A stretch of 38,786 nt of DNA from an uncultured Eubacteriales bacterium (GTDB taxonomy: Bacteria > Bacillota > Clostridia > Lachnospirales > Lachnospiraceae). Under the pieces are notes generated by a model. It saw only the letters and a program-made list of their open reading frames with translations. It had not been told where the DNA came from and made no database searches. The first letter of the stretch is position 1. Each line of letters starts with the position of its first letter. The translations under genes were made by a program, and so were the position numbers. The stretch is taken from contig CASFID010000022.1 in the NCBI GenBank assembly GCA_949294665.1, positions 1-38,786 of the forward strand, in the 5' to 3' direction. Shown one piece after another: positions 25,474 to 33,956 of this stretch.

Positions 25474-26399
25474 AGCACACTCCCCCGCTCATCATAGATC
25501 GCCCGTATCTCACCGGGACGGTGTCTGTTGCCGAGCACTACATATCTCTCAAACATCCGTCTCCGTATCATTTCTCCGAGCACAGGCTTTCTTGACGCTT
25601 CCTCCATGTCCAGGCCGTGTACACTCGCGATCAGTTTACATCCACACTGCATGGCATATTCGATCGCATGGATATCGTCGCCTGAGCCTATCTCGTCTAC
25701 CGCGATCACCTGCGGCGACATAGAGCGAATGAGCATGATCATCCCCTCCGCTTTGGGACAGCAGTCAAGAATATCCGTCCTCGATCCCAGGTGATTCTGT
25801 GCAATGCCAAGATAGCATCCGCCCAGTTCTGACCGTTCATCCACAACGCCTACCGAACACCCTTTTACATACTGATTCCCATCGGATATCTGCCGTATCA
25901 GGTCCCGTATGAGCGTAGTCTTTCCGCAGCACGGAGGAGAAATGATCAGGGTGTGGCATACCTGACGGTTTTTGGTAATGTATGGAATAATACTGTCCGC
26001 ACATCCGAGAAACTCATGGGATACTCTGATGTTCACAGACGATATGTACTGAATATTTTTTACTTTCTCTTTCTCCAGTATCACTTTGCCTGCCACCCCC
26101 ACTCTGTGTCCTCCTTCAATCGTCAGGAATCCTTGTCTTAATTCATTTTCATATGCGTAGAGGGAGTAATGGCTGATATATTCCATTGTCTCCCTCATCT
26201 CTTCTTTCGTTATGATATGGGGGTTCTCCGGCGTCGGAAGAACCGCCTCTGTGTTGTTTCTGACAATCCGTACAGGCTGGCCGGTACGCAGCCGTATCTC
26301 CTGGATATGCTCCATATCGGAGCTGTCCTCCAGAATGATCTTGCGCACGCTTTTTGCCAGTATGTTTAATATCTGGTCTTTACTTTCCCTTCTTTCCAT
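25461..26399 (-). CDS. spoIIIAA: stage III sporulation protein AA (ATPase)
   Basis: Secretion-type ATPase of the SpoIIIA complex, related to GspE/VirB11 motors. The 312 residues contain a helical N-terminal domain (HIQEIRLRTGQPVRI), a Walker A-like loop SPPCCGKTT (154-162), VDERSELGGCYLG and a Walker B-like VIAVDEIGSGDDIHAIEYAMQCG segment. The first position of the P-loop is Ser rather than the usual Gly. ATG at 26399 is chosen with AGAGGTGG upstream; a TTG at 26420 would start before that site. It is the first gene of the operon, directly behind the sigma-E promoter. Confidence 0.95.
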   Translation of the reverse strand: MERRESKDQILNILAKSVRKIILEDSSDMEHIQEIRLRTGQPVRIVRNNTEAVLPTPENPHIITKEEMRETMEYISHYSLYAYENELRQGFLTIEGGHRVGVAGKVILEKEKVKNIQYISSVNIRVSHEFLGCADSIIPYITKNRQVCHTLIISPPCCGKTTLIRDLIRQISDGNQYVKGCSVGVVDERSELGGCYLGIAQNHLGSRTDILDCCPKAEGMIMLIRSMSPQVIAVDEIGSGDDIHAIEYAMQCGCKLIASVHGLDMEEASRKPVLGEMIRRRMFERYVVLGNRHRPGEIRAIYDERGSVLCRE

Positions 26400-26418
26400 C
26401 TTGTCCACCTCTTTACAC

Positions 26419-26446
26419 AATATATGAAGAGGCGGAGAAAATATGA
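26419..26446 (-). promoter_or_regulatory. sigma-E promoter of the spoIIIA operon
   Basis: Minus-strand TCATATT (26440-26446), matching the sigma-E -35 consensus KMATATT, a 13-base spacer, and CATATATT (26419-26426), one mismatch from CATACAnT. The predicted start is about 10 bases before the spoIIIAA ATG. The B. subtilis spoIIIA operon is also sigma-E dependent. Confidence 0.75.
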
Positions 26447-26478
26447 CTTACTGTTTACAACTTTCCATATTCTGATTT

Positions 26479-27927
26479 TTATTGCGCGATTTCCCCGATG
26501 TAATAAAACCCTTTGCATTCTTTGAGTTTTACCCGGAAGAAGCCCCCGATCATAGAGGCGTCGCCGGGGAAATGTACAAGCAGATTATTCCCGAGCCGCC
26601 CGGTCACGAGCGCGGGATCATGGGCGTTTACAGACTCTACGAGTACGGTTTGGACCGTCCCCTGATGCAGGGCGCACATTTGTGTGGAGATATCCTGGAC
26701 CTCTTTGAGCAGACGGTCAAAGCGATCCTTCACGACATCTCCGGGCACCTGATCCGGCATAGCAGCCGCCGGAGTACCCGTACGTTTTGAATAAATAAAT
26801 GTAAACGCGCTGTCATAACGCACTTTCCTCACTACATCAAGCGTATCCTGAAAGTCTTCTTCAGTCTCCCCGGGAAATCCTACGATAATATCCGTCGTAA
26901 GCGAAATATCAGGCATGGCTTTTTTTATCCTCTCTGCAAGAGCGAGATAACCTTCCTTCGTGTATCGGCGGTTCATTTTTTCTAATATACGGGTGCTTCC
27001 CGACTGGACCGGCAGATGAAGATGACGGCAGATCTTCCCGGAGGACGCCATAACGTCTATCAGTTCGTCTGAGAGGTCTTTCGGGTGAGACGTCATAAAG
27101 CGGATGCGCTCCAGCCCGTCTATCTTCTCGATCTCGCGCAGAAGCTGAGCAAACGTCATCGGTTTATCAAGTGTCTTCCCATAAGAATTGACATTCTGAC
27201 CGAGCAGCATGACCTCCACGACACCCTCGGATACAAGTCTCTCAATCTCTTTTATGATCGCGCGCGGATCTCTGCTCCTCTCACGCCCGCGTACATAGGG
27301 GACAATGCAGTAGCTGCAGAAATTATTACAGCCGAACATGATATTTACGCCTGATTTAAATGGATATTTTCTCTCGCTCGGCAGATCCTCCACGATTTTG
27401 TCCGTATCTTTCCATATATCTATCACTGTGCGCTCCGACTCCATGTGAGAGACAAGGAGTTCGGCAAATTTATAGATATTATGAGTACCGAAGATGATAT
27501 CGACAAAAGGATAGCTCTTTTTGAGCTTCTCCACAACCTCCGGTTCCTGCATCATGCATCCGCACAGCGCGATCATCATGTTCGGATTTTTCTTTTTGTT
27601 CCTTCCAAGCTGCCCCAGACGTCCGTATACTCTCTGGTTGGCATTTTCGCGCACTGTGCATGTGTTATAGATGACGAAGTCCGCCTTCTCCTCATCGGGC
27701 TCTTCCATATACCCGACACGTTCAAGGATTCCGACAAGTTTCTCAGAATCCCGGGCGTTCATCTGGCAGCCGAAAGTGGTGACGCAGAAAGTAAGGCGCC
27801 TTCCCGCCGCCCTGCACATTTCCTCCAGATGCTCTTTTGCTCTTTCCATAAAATAATACTGCCGCTGCGGTTCCTGTACAGGAATTTGCGCCTCCCGTTC
27901 GGCAGTATCCGATATATTTTGATTCAT
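26479..27927 (-). CDS. miaB: tRNA-2-methylthio-N6-dimethylallyladenosine synthase
   Basis: Radical SAM methylthiotransferase modifying i6A37 of tRNAs reading UNN codons. The 482 residues include a 45-residue N-terminal extension, the UPF0004 domain with auxiliary-cluster cysteines C54, C90 and C124, the radical-SAM motif C200-x3-C204-x2-C207 (GCNNFCSYC), and a C-terminal TRAM domain (about 415-480). Start ATG 27927 has AGGAG upstream. It follows the DUF4250 gene by 52 bases. YmcB/MiaB-type features (FGCQMNARDSE) support miaB rather than mtaB or rimO. Confidence 0.96.
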   Translation of the reverse strand: MNQNISDTAEREAQIPVQEPQRQYYFMERAKEHLEEMCRAAGRRLTFCVTTFGCQMNARDSEKLVGILERVGYMEEPDEEKADFVIYNTCTVRENANQRVYGRLGQLGRNKKKNPNMMIALCGCMMQEPEVVEKLKKSYPFVDIIFGTHNIYKFAELLVSHMESERTVIDIWKDTDKIVEDLPSERKYPFKSGVNIMFGCNNFCSYCIVPYVRGRERSRDPRAIIKEIERLVSEGVVEVMLLGQNVNSYGKTLDKPMTFAQLLREIEKIDGLERIRFMTSHPKDLSDELIDVMASSGKICRHLHLPVQSGSTRILEKMNRRYTKEGYLALAERIKKAMPDISLTTDIIVGFPGETEEDFQDTLDVVRKVRYDSAFTFIYSKRTGTPAAAMPDQVPGDVVKDRFDRLLKEVQDISTQMCALHQGTVQTVLVESVNAHDPALVTGRLGNNLLVHFPGDASMIGGFFRVKLKECKGFYYIGEIAQ

Positions 27928-27979
27928 CTTATCTCCTGTGTTTCCTATGTATTTTCCTTGTCACATAAACGCTTCCATA

Positions 27980-28162
27980 TCACACAAACTGATTGCGTGC
28001 CGCGTCATATGCATAGTCGATAGTGCCAAGACGCTCTGCAAGTTCTCTTCGGTCAATCTGCATATCGTCGCAGAGCGCTTCCAGTGTGGGATAATGATCC
28101 CTCAGTTTTGTATTCACAACGCTTAAGAGCATCACCGGATCTCCCGGCAGTCCTGTGAACAT
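27980..28162 (-). CDS. DUF4250-family small protein
   Basis: A 60-residue soluble protein with the family pattern GDPVMLLSVVNTKLRDHYPTL and a C-terminal IDYAYDAARNQF. DUF4250 proteins are common in Lachnospiraceae and have no known function; the middle (LEALCDDMQIDRRELAERLG) reads like a small helix-turn-helix. ATG at 28162 is strongly supported by AAGGAG upstream and lies inside the 3' end of the cyclo-ligase gene (31-base overlap), so the two are translationally coupled. Confidence 0.85.
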   Translation of the reverse strand: MFTGLPGDPVMLLSVVNTKLRDHYPTLEALCDDMQIDRRELAERLGTIDYAYDAARNQFV

Positions 28163-28746
28163 ACGATCAACTCCTTTTCTGTTATTATCATGTCCATCTT
28201 CACATCGTAAGGCTCTGACGGGATCCTGTCTGCGATCTGCAGTGAGAATGCGGCCGCGGCCTTGATACATCTGCTCCGGCTCTGACCGTCAGCCCGGTCT
28301 TTAAGCCATGTGTCATAGAATCCGCCTCCGTATCCGATCCTGTCTCCCTCCCGATCGAATGCGATTCCCGGTATGATGACAAGCGTCTCTTCAAATGGCG
28401 CCGGCGCTTTCCTGCACCATGGGCCGGGCTCAGGGATCCCTTTATAACCGGGCGCCAGATCGGCAAGACTTCTGATAAAGCAGAAATCCATTTTATGACT
28501 GCCCCGCACTCTCGGGACAGCCACCCGCTTTCCCCTCCGCAGCGATTCTTCTATGAGAGATCGCGTATCAACCTCGCTGCCATAAGAGACATAGCAGTAC
28601 AGAAAGCGGACTGCTCCATATGACCGGCTTTTCAGGATCTGCTCTGTGACAGCCTCTCCTGCCCTGCGTCTCTCATCCTGCGGGATCTGCTCACGCATCC
28701 TGAGAAATCTTTTTCTAATTTCCTTTTTTGTTTCCGTACTTTTCAC
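28132..28746 (-). CDS. 5-formyltetrahydrofolate cyclo-ligase
   Basis: Converts 5-formyl-THF to 5,10-methenyl-THF with ATP. The 204 residues contain the N-terminal KKEIRKRFLRMREQI, the substrate region RVRGSHKMDFCFIRS, and the family signature GDRIGYGGGFYDTWL near the C-terminal third. The start is uncertain: GTG at 28746 and TTG at 28749 are adjacent, neither with a good ribosome-binding site, and both lie inside the 3' end of the DUF896 gene, suggesting coupled translation. It links to metF/metH through one-carbon metabolism but is not in the same operon. Confidence 0.92.
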   Translation of the reverse strand: MKSTETKKEIRKRFLRMREQIPQDERRRAGEAVTEQILKSRSYGAVRFLYCYVSYGSEVDTRSLIEESLRRGKRVAVPRVRGSHKMDFCFIRSLADLAPGYKGIPEPGPWCRKAPAPFEETLVIIPGIAFDREGDRIGYGGGFYDTWLKDRADGQSRSRCIKAAAAFSLQIADRIPSEPYDVKMDMIITEKELIVCSQDCREIR

Positions 28747-28936
28747 CAAGATTCACGACCGTTCCGTCTTTTTCTTCAATATCAATATTGTTCAGTTGGG
28801 AGCGCAGGTTTCTGCGCACCGCTTCAAGATATTCTGCCCTTAAGAGCTTCTGTTCCTTTTTCTCTTCCTCGGTAAGCCCCTCGGCTTTCGCTCTGCGATA
28901 CAGCTCGTTTATCCTGTCTATCTTCTGTTTGTCCAT
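28715..28936 (-). CDS. DUF896 (YnzC-like) small protein
   Basis: A 73-residue acidic/basic helical protein with the family pattern KIDRINELYRRAKAEGLTEEEKKEQKLLRAEYLEAVRRNL. B. subtilis YnzC is a small helical-hairpin protein of unsettled role. ATG at 28936 has AAGGAACGG upstream and is preferred over an in-frame start at 28951. First gene of the unit leading to miaB, behind the promoter near 29023. Confidence 0.9.
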   Translation of the reverse strand: MDKQKIDRINELYRRAKAEGLTEEEKKEQKLLRAEYLEAVRRNLRSQLNNIDIEEKDGTVVNLGEKYGNKKGN

Positions 28937-29022
28937 ATCCGTTCCTTTCAAAACGTACTAACATGTTCCGTCATTTCCCGGATTCCGACACTTTTATCGT
29001 ACCCCCGTTTTTGACGGACTGT

Positions 29023-29052
29023 ATTATACACTAATTTTCGATATTCGTCCAG
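29023..29052 (-). promoter_or_regulatory. probable sigma-A promoter for the DUF896-to-miaB unit
   Basis: A perfect minus-strand TATAAT (29023-29028) has only a weak -35 (CTGGAC, 29047-29052) with an 18-base spacer. It lies within 36 bases after the BofC-like gene stop. Confidence 0.55.
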
Positions 29053-29063
29053 ACGTCTGCCTG

Positions 29064-29453
29064 TCAGCTTGAATAATTTTCCAAAAAGCCGTAGAGTTCT
29101 TCCTGACTGGAGACATATTTCCCGGAAGCGATCTCATTTTGCACTTCCTCCGGAAGATCCATGACCGGTATTTCAGTCATCTCATATATCGTCTTGCGGT
29201 CGTTTAAATAAACCACCACGAATCCCTGCAGTTCACAGAGATAATACCCTTCCTGTCCATCTTCCTCCGCCTCTTCGCCCGTCTCCTTCACCGCCTCTCC
29301 TTCCGCTGTAATACTCTGCGTATCCGAGGTGTCTTCTCTTGCAGTCTGTCTTCTCGCCACATGTTCATAGGTCATCTGATAACCGGCGGAAAGCATCAGC
29401 GCTAATATGAGAAATGCCGCAAAAAAGCCAATAATGTATCTTGTTTTCATCAT
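29064..29453 (-). CDS. BofC-like membrane-anchored protein
   Basis: A 129-residue protein with an N-terminal signal anchor (about 5-25, YIIGFFAAFLILALMLSAGY), an acidic Thr/Glu-rich linker (about 38-65), and a C-terminal domain with GFVVVYLNDRKTIYEMTEIPV and DLPEEVQNEIASGKYVSSQEEL. This pattern resembles the BofC C-terminal domain (IYE-T-I ... LP ... G-Y ... ELY-FLE-YS), recognised by eye only. In B. subtilis BofC is secreted into the intermembrane space and restrains SpoIVB. ATG at 29453 is chosen with AAGGATG five bases upstream; ATGs at 29450 and 29471 are alternatives. It follows the SpoVB-like gene by about 42 bases. Confidence 0.68.
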   Translation of the reverse strand: MMKTRYIIGFFAAFLILALMLSAGYQMTYEHVARRQTAREDTSDTQSITAEGEAVKETGEEAEEDGQEGYYLCELQGFVVVYLNDRKTIYEMTEIPVMDLPEEVQNEIASGKYVSSQEELYGFLENYSS

Positions 29454-29495
29454 ATCCACATCCTTTTTCATACAGTATTGGCTTTTTTTACTTTT

Positions 29496-31202
29496 TTATT
29501 CAGTTCTTCCCGCCTGTCTTTTCCGGCCGGCGGGTACAAGATTCAGTTTTCTGCACAGGCGCAGTATCCTCGCCCCCATCGGGAGCGCAAGAATATCGTC
29601 GTCGGAGAGCGTTCCCATCTTGAGGATCAGTACGACATAGACGGCGACAGCCACAAGTATCGCGATCACGGTCGGTATTACTCTTCCGCCGATCAGGAGA
29701 TCCAGGCCGAGGTGTACAAGGTATGTGATCACACCCATTATAGCAGCTGCGAGGAACGGCTTTGCGAACATCCTTACAGGATCCAGCCTGAATCCGCACA
29801 CCTGCCTGATCTTTCTCTGATTCAGGAAACACATGATAAGCGCAAACACAATGTTGCTCCCGACAAGCGCGTAGACATTCATCCTGAATACCGTCAGCAT
29901 AAGAATAAACGCAATGAGATGGATCACTAGCGCCACCGCAGCGTTTTTCGCAGGACTGGACATATAGTTCAGCCCGTGCAGTATGGAATTTGTAATGGAC
30001 GACCAGCCGTAGAGAACGATCACGATCGCTCCGAGCATAAGAAGATTTGCCGGTGTCGCACTTGAATCATTGTAGAGCAGGACCATAAGCGGAGACGCAA
30101 GAACGATAAAGCCGACGCAGCTTGGGATCGTCATGATCGTTGTCAGACGGAGCGTCTGATCGATCTGGTAATGCGTCTTTTTCCTGTCTTTCGCCATTAC
30201 GACTGCCGTAAGGCTCGGGACGATTGACGAGCTGATCGCATACGGTATGGACATCGGAACATTGATGAGCGGATCATACTTTCCGGTATAGATTCCCTGA
30301 AGCGCTATGTACTCCTGCTCCGAATACCCCTGCGCGTCCATAATATGATTGAACACCGTCAGGTCTACGATCTGGTTGATGTTATAGATCGCTGTGCTGA
30401 AGATAACCGGCACCGCGATCATAATAAGGGCTTTAAGCAGATGAGAATAGGACTCTCTCTTGCGTGTTCTGTCCCTGCGAAGCTGCCGCTTTATGCCGCC
30501 CTTGAATATCCACAGGATAAAAAGCAGAAACAGGAGTCCTGTCAGGGCCCCGACCACAGTGCCCAGCGTACCGCCGGCCGCACCATAAGCCGGTCCGAGA
30601 AGATCTTCTCCGGTTTTTTCCCCGGCGCGGGCGCCGATATCGAACAGTACGCCGGCGCCGATGATGCTGACGAGCGCATTGAAGATCTGTTCGATGACCT
30701 GAGATATGGCGGTCGGCATCATCGTACCGAGCCCCTGGAAATATCCGCGCAGGACTGCCATCACCGCCACGATAAACAGGCCGGGCGCCAGTACGCGCAG
30801 CGCATACACGCTCAAAGGCGCTTTCATCATATGTTCAGAGATCGCCCCAGCTCCGAGAAAAATGACAAGAGCTACCACAAATCCTACTACAACCGCAAAC
30901 AGGAGGGAACAGAGAAACGCGCGGAACGCGTTTCTCTTCTGCCCTACCGCAACTCTCGCAGATACCAGTTTTGATACTGCAGTCGGCAGACTTAAAGACG
31001 ATATCATCAGCGCAAATGCATATACCTGATACGCATATCCGTAGAAACCGTTTCCCTCATCTCCCAGGAGATTTGTAAGAGGGATTCGATAGACAACACC
31101 GATCACTTTGGTGATAACGACCGCCGCCGCCAGGATCGAGCCCTGTACTATGTAGTCGTCCCCCCTGGATTTCCTTTTTGTGTTCCTTGGTGTATCAGAC
31201 AT
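29496..31202 (-). CDS. SpoVB/MurJ-like polysaccharide flippase (MVF/MATE superfamily)
   Basis: A 568-residue integral membrane protein with about 14 predicted hydrophobic helices, of the SpoVB/YtgP group that moves lipid-linked cell-wall or cortex precursors across the membrane. Recognisable: GDDYIVQGSILAAAVVITKVIGVVYRIP at the N-terminus, GNGFYGYAYQVYAF, LPTAVSKLVS and RGYFQGLGTMMPTA. A Lys/Arg-rich cytoplasmic loop (about 255-270) and C-terminal tail are present. ATG at 31202 has AAGGAGG upstream, 21 bases after ybeY. Which precursor it handles cannot be told; the neighbouring yqfC/yqfD suggests a sporulation role. Confidence 0.88.
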   Translation of the reverse strand: MSDTPRNTKRKSRGDDYIVQGSILAAAVVITKVIGVVYRIPLTNLLGDEGNGFYGYAYQVYAFALMISSLSLPTAVSKLVSARVAVGQKRNAFRAFLCSLLFAVVVGFVVALVIFLGAGAISEHMMKAPLSVYALRVLAPGLFIVAVMAVLRGYFQGLGTMMPTAISQVIEQIFNALVSIIGAGVLFDIGARAGEKTGEDLLGPAYGAAGGTLGTVVGALTGLLFLLFILWIFKGGIKRQLRRDRTRKRESYSHLLKALIMIAVPVIFSTAIYNINQIVDLTVFNHIMDAQGYSEQEYIALQGIYTGKYDPLINVPMSIPYAISSSIVPSLTAVVMAKDRKKTHYQIDQTLRLTTIMTIPSCVGFIVLASPLMVLLYNDSSATPANLLMLGAIVIVLYGWSSITNSILHGLNYMSSPAKNAAVALVIHLIAFILMLTVFRMNVYALVGSNIVFALIMCFLNQRKIRQVCGFRLDPVRMFAKPFLAAAIMGVITYLVHLGLDLLIGGRVIPTVIAILVAVAVYVVLILKMGTLSDDDILALPMGARILRLCRKLNLVPAGRKRQAGRTE

Positions 31203-31223
31203 GTAAGTCCTCCTTGTATCGTA

Positions 31224-31730
31224 TCAGACATCCTGCCGCAGAATATTGATCTTCGCCATGATGTCACGCTGTTTCTGCTCCATTACTTCCCGCTCCTTCT
31301 CTTCCATATGGTCAAAGCCAAAAAGATGGAGCATACTGTGAGCGATGAGAAATGCATATTCCCGTTTTACGGAATGCCCGTATTCTTCAGCCTGAGCCAG
31401 GACTCTGTCAACAGAGATCACGATATCTCCCAGCATCAGTTCTCCGGTCTCCGGGTGGAACGCATCCCCTGTCTCCTCGTCAAGCCCTGAGAAATCCCCC
31501 GGCTGTTCCAGATCGAGCAGTGGAAATGAGAGCACATCTGTCGCACGGTCAATACCTCTGTATTCGCGGTTCATCTCGCGTATCTGCGGATCGTGGGTGA
31601 GCAGAAGATCGATTTCCGCCTCGTAAGGGCACCCGATATACTCAAGAGCCGCTTCTGTAACCAGCGCCGCAGTCTTCTCTGCATCAAAAGGAAGGGCAGC
31701 TTCCCCCTCCGTCTCTATATAAAGACTCAT
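31224..31730 (-). CDS. ybeY: endoribonuclease YbeY
   Basis: Metal-dependent RNase for 16S rRNA 3'-end maturation and ribosome quality control. The 168-residue protein has the zinc site H131-x3-H135-x5-H141 (HSMLHLFGFDH) and the DRATDVLSFPL segment (61-71). An acidic insert (about 75-95) is somewhat longer than in E. coli. Its ATG overlaps the phoH stop (ATGA), the widely conserved phoH-ybeY pairing. Confidence 0.96.
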   Translation of the reverse strand: MSLYIETEGEAALPFDAEKTAALVTEAALEYIGCPYEAEIDLLLTHDPQIREMNREYRGIDRATDVLSFPLLDLEQPGDFSGLDEETGDAFHPETGELMLGDIVISVDRVLAQAEEYGHSVKREYAFLIAHSMLHLFGFDHMEEKEREVMEQKQRDIMAKINILRQDV

Positions 31731-32725
31731 GATCTCTTCCTCCTGCTGTTCTCCCTTGTACGTCCTGAGCTTTTCTTCTCGTACTCTTCGTACGCTTTTA
31801 CAATCTTCTGTACAAGAGGATGGCGGACCACATCCCTGCTCGTAAGCGTACAGATGCTGATCCCGTCCAGATCCTTTATGACCTTGACCGCTACGTCAAG
31901 TCCCGAGACAGCTCCGGACGGCAGGTCTTTCTGTGTCGAGTCGCCCGTTATCACAACTTTGGATCCGAAACCAATACGGGTAAGGAACATTTTCATCTGC
32001 GCCGGCGTCGTATTCTGCGCCTCGTCCAGGATGATAAATGCATTATCCAGCGTCCGGCCTCTCATGTATGCCAGTGGAGCAACCTCGATGAGCCCTTTCT
32101 CCGAATTTTTAATAAAACTGTCCGCGCCCATGATCTCATACAGCGCATCATAGAGCGGACGCAGATAGGGATCGATCTTACTCTGAAGATCTCCCGGGAG
32201 AAATCCCAGCTTTTCTCCCGCCTCAATGGCAGGACGCGTCAGAATGATACGGCTCACCTCGTTCTGCTTAAATGCAGTGATCGCCATGGCCATGGCGAGG
32301 TATGTCTTGCCCGTTCCCGCAGGGCCGAGTCCGAATGTGATCATGTCCTTTCTTATGGCGTCCACATATTTCTTCTGTCCCAGTGTCTTCGGCTTGATCG
32401 GCTTGCCCTGAAGCGTGTGGCAGATCATATCCTGATCGATTTCCACGATTCCCTCTTCATGATCTTCAAAGACAAGAGAGATCGCATAATCCACATTCTG
32501 TTCTGTGATCGTATTGCCTCTTCTGGAAAGTTCCAGAAGCTGAGTGAGTACGCGCAGTGCTTTCTGCGCCGAAGCGTTCTCCCCTACGATTTTTGTATTG
32601 CCGTTCCTTGCGATCAGCGTAACGTGGAACGTGCGTTCCAGCTTCTTTGCATATGTGTCAAACTGTCCGAACACATTCGCCTCATGTTCAGCAGGTATAT
32701 CAATCATCAGTTCCGACAGACTCAT
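31727..32725 (-). CDS. phoH: PhoH-family ATPase
   Basis: A 332-residue cytoplasmic P-loop ATPase. It has an N-terminal KH-like region (about 15-70), Walker A GPAGTGKT (134-141), TRPAIEAGEKLGFLPGDLQ and Walker B FIILDEAQNTT (about 236-246), with GDSTQKDLP next, all standard for PhoH/PhoL. It probably acts with YbeY on RNA. ATG at 32725 lies 26 bases inside yqfD, with AAAGGAAA upstream. Confidence 0.95.
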   Translation of the reverse strand: MSLSELMIDIPAEHEANVFGQFDTYAKKLERTFHVTLIARNGNTKIVGENASAQKALRVLTQLLELSRRGNTITEQNVDYAISLVFEDHEEGIVEIDQDMICHTLQGKPIKPKTLGQKKYVDAIRKDMITFGLGPAGTGKTYLAMAMAITAFKQNEVSRIILTRPAIEAGEKLGFLPGDLQSKIDPYLRPLYDALYEIMGADSFIKNSEKGLIEVAPLAYMRGRTLDNAFIILDEAQNTTPAQMKMFLTRIGFGSKVVITGDSTQKDLPSGAVSGLDVAVKVIKDLDGISICTLTSRDVVRHPLVQKIVKAYEEYEKKSSGRTRENSRRKRS

Positions 32726-33956
32726 CCGTTTCTTTCCTTTCGATCGTCAATATTTCTGTATCAGCTTCTTCCGTGATCCTCTCATTAAGGAAGAGTGTTC
32801 CCTCAGCTCTGGCAGAATCTGCATACAGATGTATTTTAACATTATTTCCCTTGATTTGAATACCTTTTTCAGCCAATTCATCACAAAACCGGCTGAAACG
32901 ACTGCTCAAAAGTTCTCTTGCCTCATCCCGGGAATATTTCTTTTCTTCAAACGTATAAGGTCTCGCCGTCTTCATTCCGACCGAGACCGGAAGATAGAAA
33001 TTTTCTCCCACTTTCAGCTGTCTCTCCTCTGAAAACAGCTCGCTGTGTTCATACTTGCCCGATGTACTCCCGATCGATACCGTAACATCCCCAAACCGTA
33101 TATACGGCTGATATTTTTTTCTGCCGTCATACACCTTTTCTTCGTAGGCCAGGGACAGCTCGTCGCAATATTCCATCGTTGTATCCGCAAAGATATCTGC
33201 GTCAGCTCTCTGATACTGATATCCGGTCACCTCCCCGCTGTCGTCGACTACATCGACTCTCCCGAGGACAAGGATATCTCCCGCCTCCACTCGGTCTCCG
33301 ATATGGACCTGGGGAACTCCCGAGCGCGTCACGATACTTGTGATAACGCCGTCGGACGATGCAACCAGGTCTGTAGGCGTTCCCTTTTCGGACGCCCATG
33401 CATCTTCCTGCAGCAGGACGTCTTCATTCTCCTTGATCTGTATCTTAAGACGGCTCCCGTCTATTGACGCGGACACCCAAACGATATCATTATATTCTTT
33501 TCTGATACTTTTTACAATACCCGGACAGTCAACATCACTCTTGAGCATAAAAGGGGATACTCCCTCGCATCTCAGATACTCTGCAAGCGTCTCGTCCGGC
33601 CATCTGTTATTCCCTTCAAAATGGATATCCCATATAAACAGAGAATATGTCTTAAGAAGCGCCACGCACAGTACAGCCCCGATAAAAAACGCTCTCCTCT
33701 TCCGGTACCGGAACAAAAAGAACGGGAGGCCATATCTGCCCGACAGGATGATCTTTGTATGTGTTTTTCTCGCAAGTGGTTTCAGTCTCCTGAAATCCCG
33801 CACGGACATGTACATTTCGTATCCTTTTCCGGCAGGACAAAGTCCCCATATCAATATCTGATGGCAGCTGCATATATTAAGGAAACGCTCCGGCGAAAAT
33901 CCCTCTGCCCGGACTTTTACATATCCTCTGAGATAACGGATGAACGACCGGATCAT
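32700..33956 (-). CDS. yqfD: sporulation protein YqfD
   Basis: A 418-residue membrane-anchored protein needed for sporulation in several Firmicutes; its mechanism is unknown. The N-terminal cytoplasmic part (1-85) ends with RLKPLARKTHTKIILSGRYGLPFFLFRYRKR; a single membrane span follows (about 88-108), then a long extracytoplasmic domain with FEGNNRWPDETLAEYLRCEGV and the conserved PTDLVASSDGVITSIVTRSGVPQVHIGDRVEAGDILVLG. ATG at 33956 overlaps the yqfC stop (ATGA) with GGAGGAG upstream. The yqfC-yqfD pair is sigma-E controlled in B. subtilis. Confidence 0.93.
   Translation of the reverse strand: MIRSFIRYLRGYVKVRAEGFSPERFLNICSCHQILIWGLCPAGKGYEMYMSVRDFRRLKPLARKTHTKIILSGRYGLPFFLFRYRKRRAFFIGAVLCVALLKTYSLFIWDIHFEGNNRWPDETLAEYLRCEGVSPFMLKSDVDCPGIVKSIRKEYNDIVWVSASIDGSRLKIQIKENEDVLLQEDAWASEKGTPTDLVASSDGVITSIVTRSGVPQVHIGDRVEAGDILVLGRVDVVDDSGEVTGYQYQRADADIFADTTMEYCDELSLAYEEKVYDGRKKYQPYIRFGDVTVSIGSTSGKYEHSELFSEERQLKVGENFYLPVSVGMKTARPYTFEEKKYSRDEARELLSSRFSRFCDELAEKGIQIKGNNVKIHLYADSARAEGTLFLNERITEEADTEILTIERKETDESVGTDD

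Noticed and set aside
31820-32776. 318-codon plus-strand frame opposite phoH
   Set aside because: Antisense to a fully conserved phoH; His/Arg/Cys-rich translation typical of a shadow frame.
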